Shown in pieces: positions 48,501 through 60,342 of a stretch of 64,000 bases of DNA (within the stretch, counting starts at the first letter, position 1; every line of letters begins with the position of its first letter). Made by a program: the position numbers and the translations under genes. Origin of the DNA: Corella eumyota (Eukaryota; Chordata; Ascidiacea; Phlebobranchia; Corellidae); contig OY720102.1 in assembly GCA_963082875.1 (NCBI GenBank), positions 7,192,001 through 7,256,000 of the forward strand, in the 5' to 3' direction. Below the pieces are notes generated by a model. The model worked only from the letters and a program-made list of their open reading frames with translations. It did no database searches and had not been told where the DNA came from.

Positions 48501-51500
48501 TTAAAACTAATAGTCTACTATAACCCACCCAAACGTTTTAAACCTGTTTTTAACAATTTAGAAAACACGTTTTTATCAAAAAATAAAATTTGAAAAAAAG
48601 CGACTCTCGTGCACCATTTTGCAGTAAAAAAATAATTATACAGGTAAAAAAAGAATTTTGGGGCAAAAAAAATTTCTTTTAATCTAATCTAAGTCAGTTT
48701 AACGTCTTTAGAATCAAGTTTTTGTCGAATTTCGGTGACTAATTTTTTTCCCCAAAACAGCGATTTTCGGCATTTTCTACAAGGGTATATATATAACCTT
48801 AGTGTTTTTGCTAAATTTGGCCAAAATGAATAAAAAATATTTCAGCATTTTTTGCAAAAAAAACACTAACAGTCAACTATAAGCCATCCTGACATTTAAA
48901 ACCTGTTTTTAACATTTTCTACAAGGGTATAGCCCCTCATTAAATTGCAGCAAACATCTTATTAGCTGTCCTCTATATAGAAATTTGTGTTCACTGACAT
49001 TCGTGTTCACTGTAATCACATTAGCTTTAAAATATCACTGTTTAACGAACCTCTTTGACAAGATATTCCAACAGGCAGGGGTTCAAGATTGCCCGCTGTT
49101 TGGCATTCTACTTGTATCATATTTAGAATTACTTCATTCAAAATATTCACCAAAAGATAATTGGAATTGCACGAATAAGTAATAATAGTACCAATAGGAT
49201 AAGGGGGGGCTGGCGTAAAGGCTCCATTAACAAGAATCTCAGGCGATTGTAAACAGTCTAAACAAAAACATAGGAAACAAAAAAAAAAAAAGGCAAACAC
49301 GTAAGCCTTAAGTTTATTAGATATCGACCGACAGTTAATTAACCACATTCAGCAATCAATCAAAAACAGAAAAAGTTGACTTTAATAACGCAGAACATAT
49401 ACCGTTGGTTATAATATGCTTAACAATGCAGAACTGTTTTATTTAAGGACTTACTATCTGGATTACACTGAGCTATAAGTTCCGAAAATCGTCCGGTATC
49501 AAGACAAACCACTATATCTAGTCCATTTAGGGTAAATCCAGGATTACATTCATATCTTACAAAGTCATTAAGGCTATATATGGGTTGTATCATAACTATA
49601 AATCCATTAAGTAAGGGGCTAGGACTCACAGCCGATGTAATGCATTGTAGAACTAAATTACAAACCACATAAAAAATTTAAAAATTTTTTAAGAGATTAT
49701 TATAAATGGTATTTAAAAACGGTGGCATGATGTAGTAGTCAGAACACTTGCTACACTACACGAGCCCCCGAGTTCGATTTCCACTGCTCTTATGATGTAA
49801 AGCCCTTGAACAAGGCCCTTTAACTGATATGAACTCCTGTTGAGCAAGCATTTAATCAGCAGCGTAATTAACGTGCAATTATATGCTATAACATCCCAAA
49901 CTGCCGAAGGCAACTCGAGACTGGGTCGGAGTAACTGATGTTTCTCTACGTTTTCCCATACCGAAGATAAAAATACATTTTTTTAAAGATGATATCCACT
50001 TTTCCTCTTTTAGTAAAATAGTCATAAAACAGTAATTTTCACATTAATTTTAAAGAAATTAGTCCTTCCTACCCCTTAAAATCACCTACATTTTTTTACC
50101 CTTAAATGAATATTTATATTAAGCTAAATAGAAGTTTAAAAATAATTCAGTTTTTAATTTGTTACACGTTTACATACATATTTCGCAGTTTAAACCATCG
50201 AATGTTGGTGGGCAAGTGCAAGTATATCCGTTAATTCTGTTTGTACAAGAACCTCCGTTTTGACAGGGATTACATAAGCATTCATCAATATCTACATGTT
50301 TTAATTAAGATATAATCTGATCACAAAAAAGCTTTTTTGTTAAATAAAAAGTACTTAAGATTAGCGCATCTTTGACATAAGCAAAACCTCACCATTAAAT
50401 TTTATTTTACTGCCTTAATATAAGCAAAAAAAAAAACAGTCAAAAATTATGTTCAATTTTTTAATTTAAATAGTTGCTTAAAAAAGTTACCGTCACATCG
50501 AGGTGGATTGGCAAACCCTGGCTCACAGCTCGGCCGAAGGCGAATTACTAAAAAAAAAATTAACAAAAATTAATTATTGAAACAATAACATAATAGTTTT
50601 ATATTCACATAATATGCTTTCACCAAATTTCCATTACAAAAAGTGAAATTTGCATTATTAAAATTTTTAAAATTTTTAAATTTTCAAATTCGATATTCAT
50701 ACTGTTGTTCACTGATTGAACACATCTTCCTGCTGACCAGCAACAATTCCATCTTCGACATGACGACCTAAAATAGATAAATTGATTTTTCACTTGAATT
50801 TATATTGTAGATTTTTTATCTGAAGCACTTTTCACACTTTCAAAAACTTATTTTAAAGATAGTAGTTTCATAAAATATATATTCTCGAGATAAAACGGAG
50901 TAAACACATTTTTTTTTCAGGCCTCGAAGAACAAAAAAATTAAACATTGCTTTTGGCTTAACAGCTTAACGAAAAAAAATTATTCAATAATTCACCGAGT
51001 GACAAAAAAGGGATTTCCGCATAAAATGTTGCCAGTGCATTGAGTTAAAATTTGTGATCCTCGATGGTTATTCACCCCTCCAAAAGACAATATCTCTAAA
51101 ACACGTAATTAAAAAAAAATTGTATACTTATCAGAATTGTTTTTTTATTTTTTTTGTATATATATCTTTATCCCCGAGGAAAGGTCGAATGAACGACCTA
51201 AACATAGAGTAACATAATTACTCCGACCCAGTTTTAAGTTGCCTTTAGCAGTTTGAGATATTGTATAGATTACAATTGCCCGATAATTATGCTGCTGATT
51301 AAGCAGGAGTTCATACCGTTTATAGCGCCTTACTTAAGGGCACTACAGTATGAGAGCAGTGGAAACTAAGCCCACGACCTCATGTGTGGTGCAGCAAGTG
51401 TTGTTATCACTACACGAAGCTGCCAGTCAAATTTAAAGCAAAGACGTTTTTTTAAACCAGTACAAACCAGTTGTTTGTGGTCCTGACCGAGAATTGCGAA

Positions 51501-51998
51501 AGCTAGGATATTCCAAACTAAGAACCCTTCCTAAATGTTTAAATGCTTCGTTATATTAACTACAATTTAACAGAACGTCAGCGCAATGCAATTTCAACTT
51601 CGTGGTTATAAGTTAATTAGGGAAAACCCGAATCAGAGAACAAAATTGCCATAGAATTTATGTGGCTGCGTTATAAAAAGTTTGCAACGTTATCGTAAAA
51701 AGTTTTAAAATAAATAAAAACATTTACCTCTAGAAAAACATCTCAGTGTGGGGGATAAGGTATTTTGGTCGTAACAACAACCCCTAAAAATTAAACTTTG
51801 ATTCTCTAACGAATTTATAAAATAAATAAATAAGGAACGTCAAAGTTAGTTAACTTACCGAGCTAAACACTGGCTCAGTGTTGGACTATCGAAACCACAT
51901 GACCTCCTTGAACTTAAAGGCGTGCTGAAATCGCAATCATTTTGACTAGCAACAAGATTTTGAAATAACACAAGCAAAACAATAGTTAAAAGTAACAT
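43961..51998 (-). CDS. Secreted trefoil-EGF-CCP protein (gene A, paralogue of gene B)
   Basis: Seventeen exons, about 922 residues: 51998-51859, 51783-51728, 51095-50996, 50767-50703, 50547-50491, 50291-50178; CCP exons 49652-49455, 49257-49051, 48459-48253, 48166-47960, 47849-47643, 47257-47051, 46666-46463, 46294-46088; then 45559-45416, 44765-44553, 44196-43961. All phases agree. The protein has signal peptide [18 protein letters not shown], a P-type trefoil ([14 protein letters not shown] then [16 protein letters not shown]), a second CC-W motif ([15 protein letters not shown]), [11 protein letters not shown], an EGF module ([16 protein letters not shown]), eight CCP modules and a C-terminal module. 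Each exon has a partner in gene B except B's 18-residue linker and its extra CCP copies. No anchor is seen, so it is probably secreted. Its function is not known from sequence; mucosal, complement-like or egg-coat roles are possible. Confidence 0.87.
44853..45140 (+). mobile_element. tRNA-derived SINE
   Basis: Plus-oriented full copy in a gene A intron. Confidence 0.86.
45766..46014 (+). mobile_element. SINE lacking part of its head
   Basis: Starts near GTGGTCGTGAGTCCAATCC and runs to the TATATACAAAAAA tail. Confidence 0.8.
46779..47025 (+). mobile_element. Diverged SINE
   Basis: Plus-oriented, with deletions in the central GCGCCC part; tail TTTATACAAAAAA. Confidence 0.78.
47378..47635 (+). 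mobile_element. SINE with decayed tail
   Basis: Plus-oriented; head CCGGAAGCGTGGTG intact. It ends abruptly next to CCP exon 47849-47643. Confidence 0.8.
48511..48930. repeat. Region bounded by a diverged direct repeat
   Basis: A block CTATAACCCACC...TTTTAAACCTGTTTTTAAC at 48511-48560 recurs, diverged, at 48875-48920. TTTTCTACAAGGGTATA also occurs twice. This gene A intron may hold an old element or a local duplication; the family is not recognised. Confidence 0.4.
49721..49985 (+). mobile_element. Diverged SINE
   Basis: Plus-oriented; head GGTGGCATGATGTAGTAGTC; a short deletion before the tail. Confidence 0.8.
51150..51425 (-). mobile_element. tRNA-derived SINE
   Basis: Minus-oriented, with a small deletion around the AAGCAGGAGTT part. 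Confidence 0.85.
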
Positions 51999-53202
51999 AC
52001 TCGGCTGCTCTACCTAAATTATAAAACACGTACAAAATTTTAGTTCCTCGCAATAACTTAACAAAAAAGTAAATGGTAAAATATATGCGGTAGTGAGTTT
52101 TTTTCGGAGATAGCTGTTTCTGCGATCGAAGTGATGTCTCTTCTGAAGGTGTGGTTAGCGCAACTACGTAATTTTTGATTTGTGGATAATCTACAATAGT
52201 TATTAGACATAGCGTAATCATGGCCTAAAGCGTATTTACCCATACCTCAATTAAAGCGCTGTATAAAACATCCTGTTTAGGTCGGCCCAAAAGTTTTAAA
52301 ACGTTAAAAAAATATAAAATATATCGCTTAAAACCTTATGTCCGAATATTTACATTAAAATAATGCCTCGGGGTACATAGTTACAGGTGAGACAGACCTC
52401 AAAACCAAACTGATACCAATTTGCACGTGCATGTTGACTTACAACTAACTTACCCTGTTTTCAGATGCAGTAATAGCATAACACCGGTCACATACCTTTT
52501 CATACAACAATTTGTTTGGAAATCGCCAGATAAAAACCAATATTTTATCTTCCCTTAACGACTATAGGGCAATGTCGTAGATTTTTGCGAAATTGCTTAA
52601 TTACAATGCACATTTTGTAAAAAATTGAGCGTATTTCAAAACACTTTTGTGTAAGGAAAAAGTAGGTAAACGGTCAAATGTGAATTTTATCACCGGCTAT
52701 ATTTAAACAACCTCACGCCCAATAAGCGAGGCTTTCTCATAAGGTTATTATTTGCTTTTAGTCACAAGACATAATACGTATTTGTCGATGATGTCACTTG
52801 TACGTATATTGTAACCTAACTTATGATTGGCCGTACGTTGACTTAAAATATATTTTGTTGATTTGTTTTTCAAGTTCAAAAAATGACGAAAAAAATTAAA
52901 TTGTTTCTTAAAAATCATCGTTCATTATCACTTTATTTAATTCGGAATATTTTTATATATTTACAAACCGCTTACCACGCTTTGCTTGGACAAACATTCG
53001 AAGCACACATTCTCACCGAAGAAAAAAAGGGGCACTTGGTATTTATTGAACACATATTAATAAGCCAGTCAACGTTACGAAAGACGGACAGCTAAAGTCG
53101 CCCGCTCTCGTGTTATAACCCTATATATTAAAAGTGGCGCTGTCTGGTTCTTGATCAACGTAAAATTACAAGTTTAGCGTTTTGTATACTAACCGAGTCA
53201 AA
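51999..53202. other. Divergent intergenic region between gene A and the sulfotransferase gene
   Basis: Both flanking genes read outward, so this 1.2-kb stretch should hold two promoters. TATATATTAAAAG near 53123 lies about 75 bases before the sulfotransferase ATG and could be its TATA box. No gene seen. Confidence 0.45.
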
Positions 53203-55688
53203 ATGAAGGTCATTTTGGCGGGGTATGCCAAAACTGGCACCAAAACCATGGCGAATGCCTTTCAAATTCTGGGTCTAAGGACCTACGACTGGATGGAAAA
53301 TTTTTGGTACCTCGGCGACGATTGGACGAAAATAATGACGAAAGGAGGAACTATAGAGGACTTTAGGAGAATGTACAAGGACGTGGACGCAGTAACCGAC
53401 GCGCCTTGTTTTTGGTTCTGGGAACAAATACACGAAGCGTTTCCGGATGCGAAGGTAATTAATTATTTTAACAAAGATTTTTGTTAAAAATTTTTGTCTT
53501 TTTTTCCAAGCGTTTTATACACAAATTTATTAAATTTTGGCAATTTATTTAATTACCCTAAAAAAAAATTAATACAAAACATTAAATTAAAATACTATTC
53601 CATGCAGATAATTGTATCTTTTTTAGATAATATTAACCATAAGGGAAGAAGACAGTTGGTATAAAAGCTTGGTTCGACAGTTCGAATCCCTGAACAGCGT
53701 AGCGCACTTGCAAATGCTAAGTAACGTCTGTCCGTCGGGTTGGCGACTATCTTCATACACAAATTTATTTTGTAAGTTTTTTTTATAACCTTTAACATAA
53801 AAAAATAAAAAAAAAATAAATAAACCAAAAATCGTTTATAGAAGGCTTGATTATTTTATATTTTTTTAAAATTTAAAATTTAAAATTACAGTGTGTAAAA
53901 ATTAAAAAAAATTAAAGTGTGTCGCCCGTTTTACGGTTTATTCAGTTATTTGACTGCCGCCGAGCAAGAGGTTAGCGACCCTTACAAAGTAAACTGTATA
54001 CACCGTTTATCGATTTTCGTCTAATAAAAAGGTCGTTTAAAATAACTATATTAAACAAACATTAAACCTTGAAATGGGCGTTACAGAAAAGAATCCAATA
54101 TTGCACTAGTTCGGGATATTGAAATAGCTGTGGTTATTAAAGTAAATATAATTCGGTTAAATTAATAGGTTAAAAAATAACCTATATATTTGCTTTTATT
54201 TATAGTTTTCCATTTCGGTGCTATCCGTACGTGGTATCGAAGAAAACCAAAAATACACAACGCTATGATAATGAAACGGATTTACCGAGAACATAATAAT
54301 TATGTCATGACGGTAAGTTTTAAATTGTCGTATTTTCTAAATCGCAAGATGTTGTTTTACATTTAAATCTCAAAGTCAATTTTATCACTTGGTCTAGTCT
54401 TTAAGTTAGTATTTATATTCTGGTTTGTTGGTTATACTAATTAGGCACAAATAATTAAAAGAGTAATATAAAACATGTCAGCAGTGGGAATCAAACCTAG
54501 TACTAGAGATGAGCTGTCTAATGTGTGATATACCTTGTCAAGCTGTTTTTTTTTCAATTTTTAAAAACATTGGTCTTGTTGTGATAAAAAAACGGCAGCG
54601 TGGTGTAGTGGTAAGAACACTTGCTACACCACACATGAAGTCGTGGGTTCAATCCCTACTGATTTCATGCTGTAGCGCCCTTGAGTAAGGCGTTATAAAC
54701 GATGTGAACTCCTGCTGAGTCAGCACTTAATCAGCAGCATAATTATCGGCAAATATAAGCTATATAATATCCCAAACTGCCACAGGCAACTCGAGACTGG
54801 GTCGGAGTAACTGATGTTACTCTATGTTTAAGTTGCGCATTCGACTTTCCCACATCGAGGATAAAGATATATACAAAAAAAAACAACAACTAATAATTTT
54901 GGGACAATTTTGGCAAATCGCTTTTATCAGTTGATCTTAATATTGATTTCAAAATTTCCAATTCTCATTATCTTTACTAAGATTTGTAAACAATGTGGTT
55001 TGGTTCTTTATTTAAAAACGAAAGTTGGTAAATATTAATTAAGTAATTGCGCAATGTCCTCTCAAAATTTAAGCATCTATTTGGTTTCATTTTAAATTTC
55101 TAGGCAACCGGTCGTTCATATATTTAAGCACACACTAATATTACTACGTTAATATTTAAACGACCTATTTTAAGCTTTTAACGTCATATGTTTCATTTTA
55201 TACCTTAAGACAATATGTCGTAATCTACGTATAAGCAGAGCATGTGACTGTGTATTATTCGGTTGAAGGCAAACAACGTTACATTTTTATAAGACTGTAA
55301 AATACTTGCTAATCGGCAAAGCTAGGTCTTTTTGCAACAAAGTCCTGTACTGTCTGACATAACAAACATTTTAACGGTCTGTTTGAGTTCGCCGTTAAAA
55401 TTTAATAACCACGTGATTGTTACGTCACAGAAAGCGCCGAAAGACAAACTGTTGATTTACGACGTCAGGGACGGCTGGGAGCCACTTTGTAAGTTCTTGG
55501 ACATCCCGGTTCCGAAACAGTCGTTTCCACACCAAAACGCCAAAGCCAGCGTCGTGGAGGACTACAGGGCCACCAATGTGATCACCTTGCGAATTAAAAA
55601 GGAGATACAGGCAACGTACCTCTTGCTCTTAGCCCTTAGCGTGCTTGTCATAGGTGGGTGCGTGTTGTGCAGCACCTCGATGATGTAA
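53203..55688 (+). CDS. Sulfotransferase-like protein with C-terminal membrane segment
   Basis: Five exons, about 279 residues: 53203-53454, 53627-53771, 53918-53995, 54206-54312, 55431-55688. It begins MKVILAGYAKTGTKT, a P-loop of the PAPS 5'-phosphosulfate-binding type. Next comes DAPCFWFWEQIHEAFPDAK joined to IILTIREEDSWYKSL (the conserved AKVILTxRdxxxWYxS block), and later DKLLIYDVRDGWEPLCKFL followed by PVPxxxFPHxN, the typical end of the Sulfotransfer_4 family. After the catalytic part, about 22 hydrophobic residues (ATYLLLLALSVLVIGGCVL) end the protein, suggesting a tail anchor. The third exon is the weakest: its donor could be at 53988 or 53995, and only 53995 keeps the frame. Exon 1 starts at the ATG just before the P-loop, as is usual. 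The substrate is not predictable. Confidence 0.82.
54593..54883 (+). mobile_element. tRNA-derived SINE in sulfotransferase intron 4
   Basis: Plus-oriented, near-consensus, complete from CGGCAGCGTGGTG to ATATATACAAAAAAA. A decayed fragment (AGCAGTGGGAATCAAACC) lies at about 54480. Confidence 0.9.
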
Positions 55689-57484
55689 ATTGTTTTTTTT
55701 TTATATATATATTTAATATTTATTTTATGTGCTTTGACGTTTTTTTTTGAATTTGGCCGCCTTACAGGCAATCTATATACTGTGAACAAGCAGTAACAAA
55801 TGATACTTTAAAACCAATTGGTTTTCAGGTTGATAAGTTTGTAAATTAAAATATTTTTCAAATCGTTACTACCCGCGTGGGTAACTTCCATAAACAGTTG
55901 TAGTCGTTTGTTTAAGTAAGGCGAGTTATGTACTTGCCAATATAACTACATACACCTTCACTATGCCTATTTGGTTAAGAGCCCACGTAGGAACCTGCCA
56001 GGAATGAATGCGTGGTATTTTTCCACTAGACGAGCGCCATGAAATTAGATCGGTTTAAATATTTCCTTGCCCCGATGCCCATCAATTTTATGTTGTAACA
56101 GTTTAATGTTTAGTTTATTAATGATTAATTTTCAAGGCCAGACAAATATTTCGTTAAGTAAACACAGTTTATCGTTTTTCAGTTATAAATTTGTTGTCCG
56201 TAAATTATATTCGCATCATATTATTATTGCCAAAGTTTTTGAATATATCTGTGTGGTTTATTATGCTTAACCAATGCAAGTTTCCCATTGTCACAACTTC
56301 TCATTTATACACCAAATGTACAAAACTTAACTTTATTTAGTTTGTTGTACCATTTTTTTTCTGTTTAATTTTGCAAGAAGTTATGTATCATATTTTATTG
56401 ACAATGTGCTGGTATGACGGATACACTAAAGTTAACCCGAATTTTTTTCATGCACTATTACAACAATGTGAATAATATAATAAAAAAGATAAATTAACTT
56501 AGGTATTTTCTTTAAATGTATTTAGTTACAATATAAAATAACTGTTTAAAGAACTGCTTTTTTGTGGACCGGTTGTTCTATGTCAAGTAGTAAGCTAATA
56601 GGGTATATATGATTTGAACTTGTTTTACCTAAATATTGTTGCCCCGTTGGTCCAAGTTTGAGGAACTTTTTAATAAATTTCGAGAACGCTTTCAAATTGT
56701 CCTACAAGATTGATCTTTTATTTACCTTTCAAACACAAAGAATTAACCTTCGACATGTTTTACAAATAAACTTTTGTCCGGTAGTAACCCAGCTAACCAG
56801 AAGTAACCTGGATCAAAGTACACTGTAGTTTGTTGCAAATATTTAATTTGATGTTTGGCTGTTGATTGAGTACCGACAAATAACTTTTAATTTGTTCAAT
56901 ATAACCTTTATTAAACAACTTGTTCTAAACAGTTCAATATGTTAATGATAAACAAATAATTCAGAAAAGAAAATAATAGATAGTGAACCCTTTTTTAGGA
57001 GATGCCTTTTTTATAAACTGGTCTGTGTTGAAATTATTTTACCTTCTTTATTTAAAGTTGACTTTTATTTACACAAAGTTAGTAAATGATAAAAGTTTGT
57101 TCTGTAGTAACCCTTGAATAACCTAGAGTTACCTTTGTAGAAGGGAACAATTTCGTATAATCCTTACCGAGATTTTAAAAATGTTTTAGTCAAATTACAA
57201 ATGTTTATCAACAAAACGAAAAAAGTATTCCAACTTCCCACTTTCAAAATGAAATTATTACTTAATAATAATTAACAGGCGTTTGTTTATTAAAAAGATT
57301 TATGTTAAGAAAAATCAAATGTTTTCGAACCATATTTTGTTTATTAAATAAATCTTAGTTACTATTTAGAATATAAAATTAATATTATTATAATACTGAA
57401 TTATGTAAACTTAAATTTGTGTGGTCTTCAGAATATAACCTTTAAAAACACTTTTTTTTAATAAAAAAATAAATTAAAAAAGAG
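55689..57484. other. Intergenic region without recognised genes
   Basis: AT-rich. A weakly repeated segment (GTAGTAACCC followed by TAACC and AGTTACCT words) occurs near 56780 and 57115. No coding exon or RNA gene seen. Confidence 0.45.
57477..57484 (-). terminator. Pol III T-run after tRNA-Asn
   Basis: Six consecutive T on the minus strand a few bases past the tRNA 3' end. Confidence 0.8.
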
Positions 57485-57501
57485 CGTCCCTGGGTGGGCT
57501 C

Positions 57502-57552
<51 letters not shown>

Positions 57553-57558
57553 AGAGAC
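57485..57558 (-). tRNA. tRNA-Asn (anticodon GTT)
   Basis: The minus strand reads GTCTCTGTGGCGCAATCGG and ends CCACCCAGGGACG, 74 nt with no intron. The acceptor stem GTCTCTG/CAGGGAC pairs with a G-T wobble. The A-box (TGGCGCAATCGG), B-box (GGTTCGAGCCC) and anticodon loop CTGTTAA are intact. Pol III terminator T-run follows at once (CTCTTTTTT, plus-strand AAAAAAGAG). The sequence looks identical to the common animal tRNA-Asn and, unlike the SINE heads, is a true gene. Confidence 0.98.
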
Positions 57559-58121
57559 GACGTTCGAAACTGCGTTACTTTGGGATGTGATTGTTAACAT
57601 TACGTATGCCATGCGGTTGGCAATGAAAATAACGTAATATTAAAAACTAGTGTCTTGTCTCTTATTAATAATAATTTTGCATTTATATTAAAAAAAATAT
57701 AATATTTTGAATTATTTGATCTGGGTCGTAAATCTACGTATGAAATATCTAAAAAAAAATCATTTTTTTAATAAATAATTTACTTTCAAAAATGTAAATT
57801 TTGGTTACCAACCTGTTGTATGCCATTGGATTACTAATTCAGAATCTTTTAACGGTTAATCTTTAAATTAAAAGTCAAAAGATCATTAACTAATTGATAG
57901 ACACGAAAGTAGGTCAGAGTTAAAAATAGAAGGAAAGTAAAAATATCCATTTTAGACTGAGTTGCCCTCCACCTCGGGCGCGGTAAAAATGTTTACAAAC
58001 AAAAATCGAAAACAAAGAACTATCTTCAACATGAGATTTAGTTTAAAAAATAATACGACAATTATAAACGGGTTAGAAAAGGCATTGTTAAGCTGTTTTA
58101 GATATAAAGGCAAGAATAATA

Positions 58122-60342
58122 ATGAAATTTCTAGCATTTTTGCTTTACTGTAGCTGGGTATTATGTAATTTTGACACGGCCTGTGGTAGGTTAAAACTAT
58201 AATATTACGAAAATAAAATGTAACCTTAACTTTAATTTATGTTTATACATATATTGATATATTTCCTATTCTCAGCATGTCATTACGGTGGTCATGACCA
58301 AGCGACAACAGCAGCAGCACTGCTGTTAGTCCGAGGAAAGCGACAAGAATCTAGAATTGATTCTACTAGCCTATCAACCGACGAAAGCCTATCTACTGAC
58401 TTAAGTCTTGCCTCAGTTAGCCAGTTGTTGTCCGTTGAAGATACCCAGCGTCAGTCTATATTGGATTTCTTTCCACAATGTATGAGAAACCTAGCGCCAG
58501 AAGAAGGTGCTGATTTTGACGCTGTCGTGCAGTTTATTGTCGACAACACGTCGTGGTTTTCAGAGGCAAACTCGGAAAATTGCGCGTAAGTTTAAGCGTA
58601 TTGTAAAAGTTTTTTTAATGTAAGTGACATAGAACAAAAAAGGTGAACAAAAAAAATGTAAAGTTAGTGCAAATTGTTTTTTTTACAGGCTATTTGATAT
58701 AAAGAACTGCTTCTTAATTATATTTCGTACAACTTTATAAAGGCGACGTACTTTTAACTTTTTCAATATTTTTTTATTAAAGCAACGACTTTGACACTGT
58801 TCAGTGTTGGAAAACAAGCCTAGACGAATTATTAGTCGAAAATTCGAAAGTTTTGTATGCCGCTAGATGGTGCGTTGACGACTACCGTTACTTAGATCGG
58901 GACATCTCAAAACGTAAGTTACTGAAATTTTTAGAAAAGTCGATTAAAATAAACTGTTTACTTTAAAAGTTTCGTGGGCTAAATTACAAAATAACATTTT
59001 GTATAGCAATAAGAGCAACATAAAATTGGTTACTAACACAATCCCTGGTAGTTAATTTACTAGTGGTGTTTATTAAAAAATATTCAACAAGTTGATTTTA
59101 CTTCAAACTAGAAAATGGAGCATTGAAAGAGCTTTATAAATATTTAAGTCAATTAATATAAGATTATAAGCATTTGACTAAGTAGTAAAAATTGAAATGT
59201 TACCTGTTCGTTTAGGCGTGACTAAGGCATACACATCTAAACGTGACTAAAAGCACACGCTTGTAAAAATGTTACGGGCGATCGTAAAATTAATTATCTT
59301 TCATTAAATTTAACGACCACCATATTAGGCATAAGGTTTACTAGGACATGAAAGGTCTAAAATTTTTTTTGTTTTTGGATAAACTTATGGTCTGAAAACT
59401 ACTAAAAAATTTTATGATGAAAACAACTATTATGAATGTTCAAATAAACAATGTAACGCGTTTAATATGACTTCTGTATGTTTTACTTTAGCAAGTCATC
59501 TGCTGTTTGCAATACAGATTTTTTTTAAAATAACACTAATTTAATTAATAACAACTTGTAAAGTGTTAATACTGCCAAGGCCCCATATTTAATGGGTTTA
59601 ATTTCACCCAAAAAATGGCAGTTTTTTTTTACAAAAAAAAGAAAGATATTGTAAATATATGTATGCAACATACCCTAAAATATTTACAATTTTCATATAA
59701 ACATTAATACTTATAACATGTTTTAAATTATAAAATTGATTTTGGCCTATTTTTTCGAGGCAGTACTGCAATATTTATTTAATATCTACCTTTTTTTTCA
59801 TTATTGCGCAAAAAAAAACGAAAAAAGCATCGCTAAACTAGCAATCACTTTTAAATTTAAATCCTTGGTTGCTTTTAGAACCGAAATATCGAATATCATT
59901 GTCAGTACCAGAAGAAGAGTCGAGGGAAAACGAAAACGATTGCCCAACTCGAACCTTTGCCAACTTTGACCTGTGTGTTAACAATTACTTTTTCAGCATG
60001 GACAAAAAGAATCCAAATTCGAATTTCTCATCTGTCGTGGAATTTATCGATAAAAAAGTCAAATGCAGGTAAGAAGATTACAGACTGACATATGTGACGT
60101 TTGTAAAAGATTTTTGAAAATTTTAAACTTTATCTAAATTTTTGTTTGATAGCTCCTGTAACTGCCAGAAGGTACTGGGTAACAATCGCGCATTTAACGA
60201 CTACTATGCCGAAAAGGCACTCCGTTGCGACAGCTGCTGGTCGTCAAGAATAGCCGCTTTAGTCAAAATGGATTCCAGTTTTGGAAATCCGTTAAAATCC
60301 TGCTCTGCGACGTTAACGGATAAGCGCTCAGGAACTTTTTAA
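58122..60342 (+). CDS. Secreted Cys-containing protein with dibasic propeptide site (gene C)
   Basis: Five exons: 58122-58185, 58276-58585, 58783-58913, 59879-60068, 60153-60342; 294 residues, phases consistent. Exon 1 encodes a signal peptide (MKFLAFLLYCSWVLCNFDTA). Exon 2 begins CHYGGHDQATTAAALLLVRGKR, a likely furin-type cleavage site, followed by a Ser-rich stretch and DFFPQCMRNLAPEEGADFD, then VVQFIVDNTSWF. Exon 4 has FDLCVNNYFF...FSSVVEFIDKKVKC, which repeats the C...F..VV.FI...C pattern. The last exon is rich in Cys (SCNCQK, RCDSCW). AATAAA follows at 60504-60509. A paralogue starts at 62908. I do not recognise the family. It could be a secreted defence, hormone-like or extracellular factor; the sequence does not decide. 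Confidence 0.8.
58914..59878 (+). other. Third intron of gene C
   Basis: AT-rich 965-bp intron with canonical GTAAGT donor and TTTTAG acceptor. No repeat or nested gene seen. Confidence 0.6.

Larger units (their letters stand above)
46088..49652 (-). other. Eight diverged CCP exons of gene A
   Basis: All are phase 1-1 and 198-207 nt. Each has four Cys, a P-x-x-x-NG motif, an aromatic before the second Cys and a Phe in place of the usual Trp (GDFEQLP, GIFEEFP, GQFESFP). They differ strongly from one another, unlike gene B's array, so this gene has not undergone recent amplification. The module at 46294-46088 has lost the NG motif ([11 protein letters not shown]). Confidence 0.85.

Noticed and set aside
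52883-53095. 70-codon plus-strand frame before the sulfotransferase gene
   Set aside because: No recognisable domain, no splice connection in phase, and low-complexity composition; likely chance in the promoter region.
53918-53988. Alternative end of sulfotransferase exon 3 at TACAAA|GTAAAC
   Set aside because: A better-looking donor, but it leaves the wrong phase for exon 4; the site at 53995 keeps the frame.
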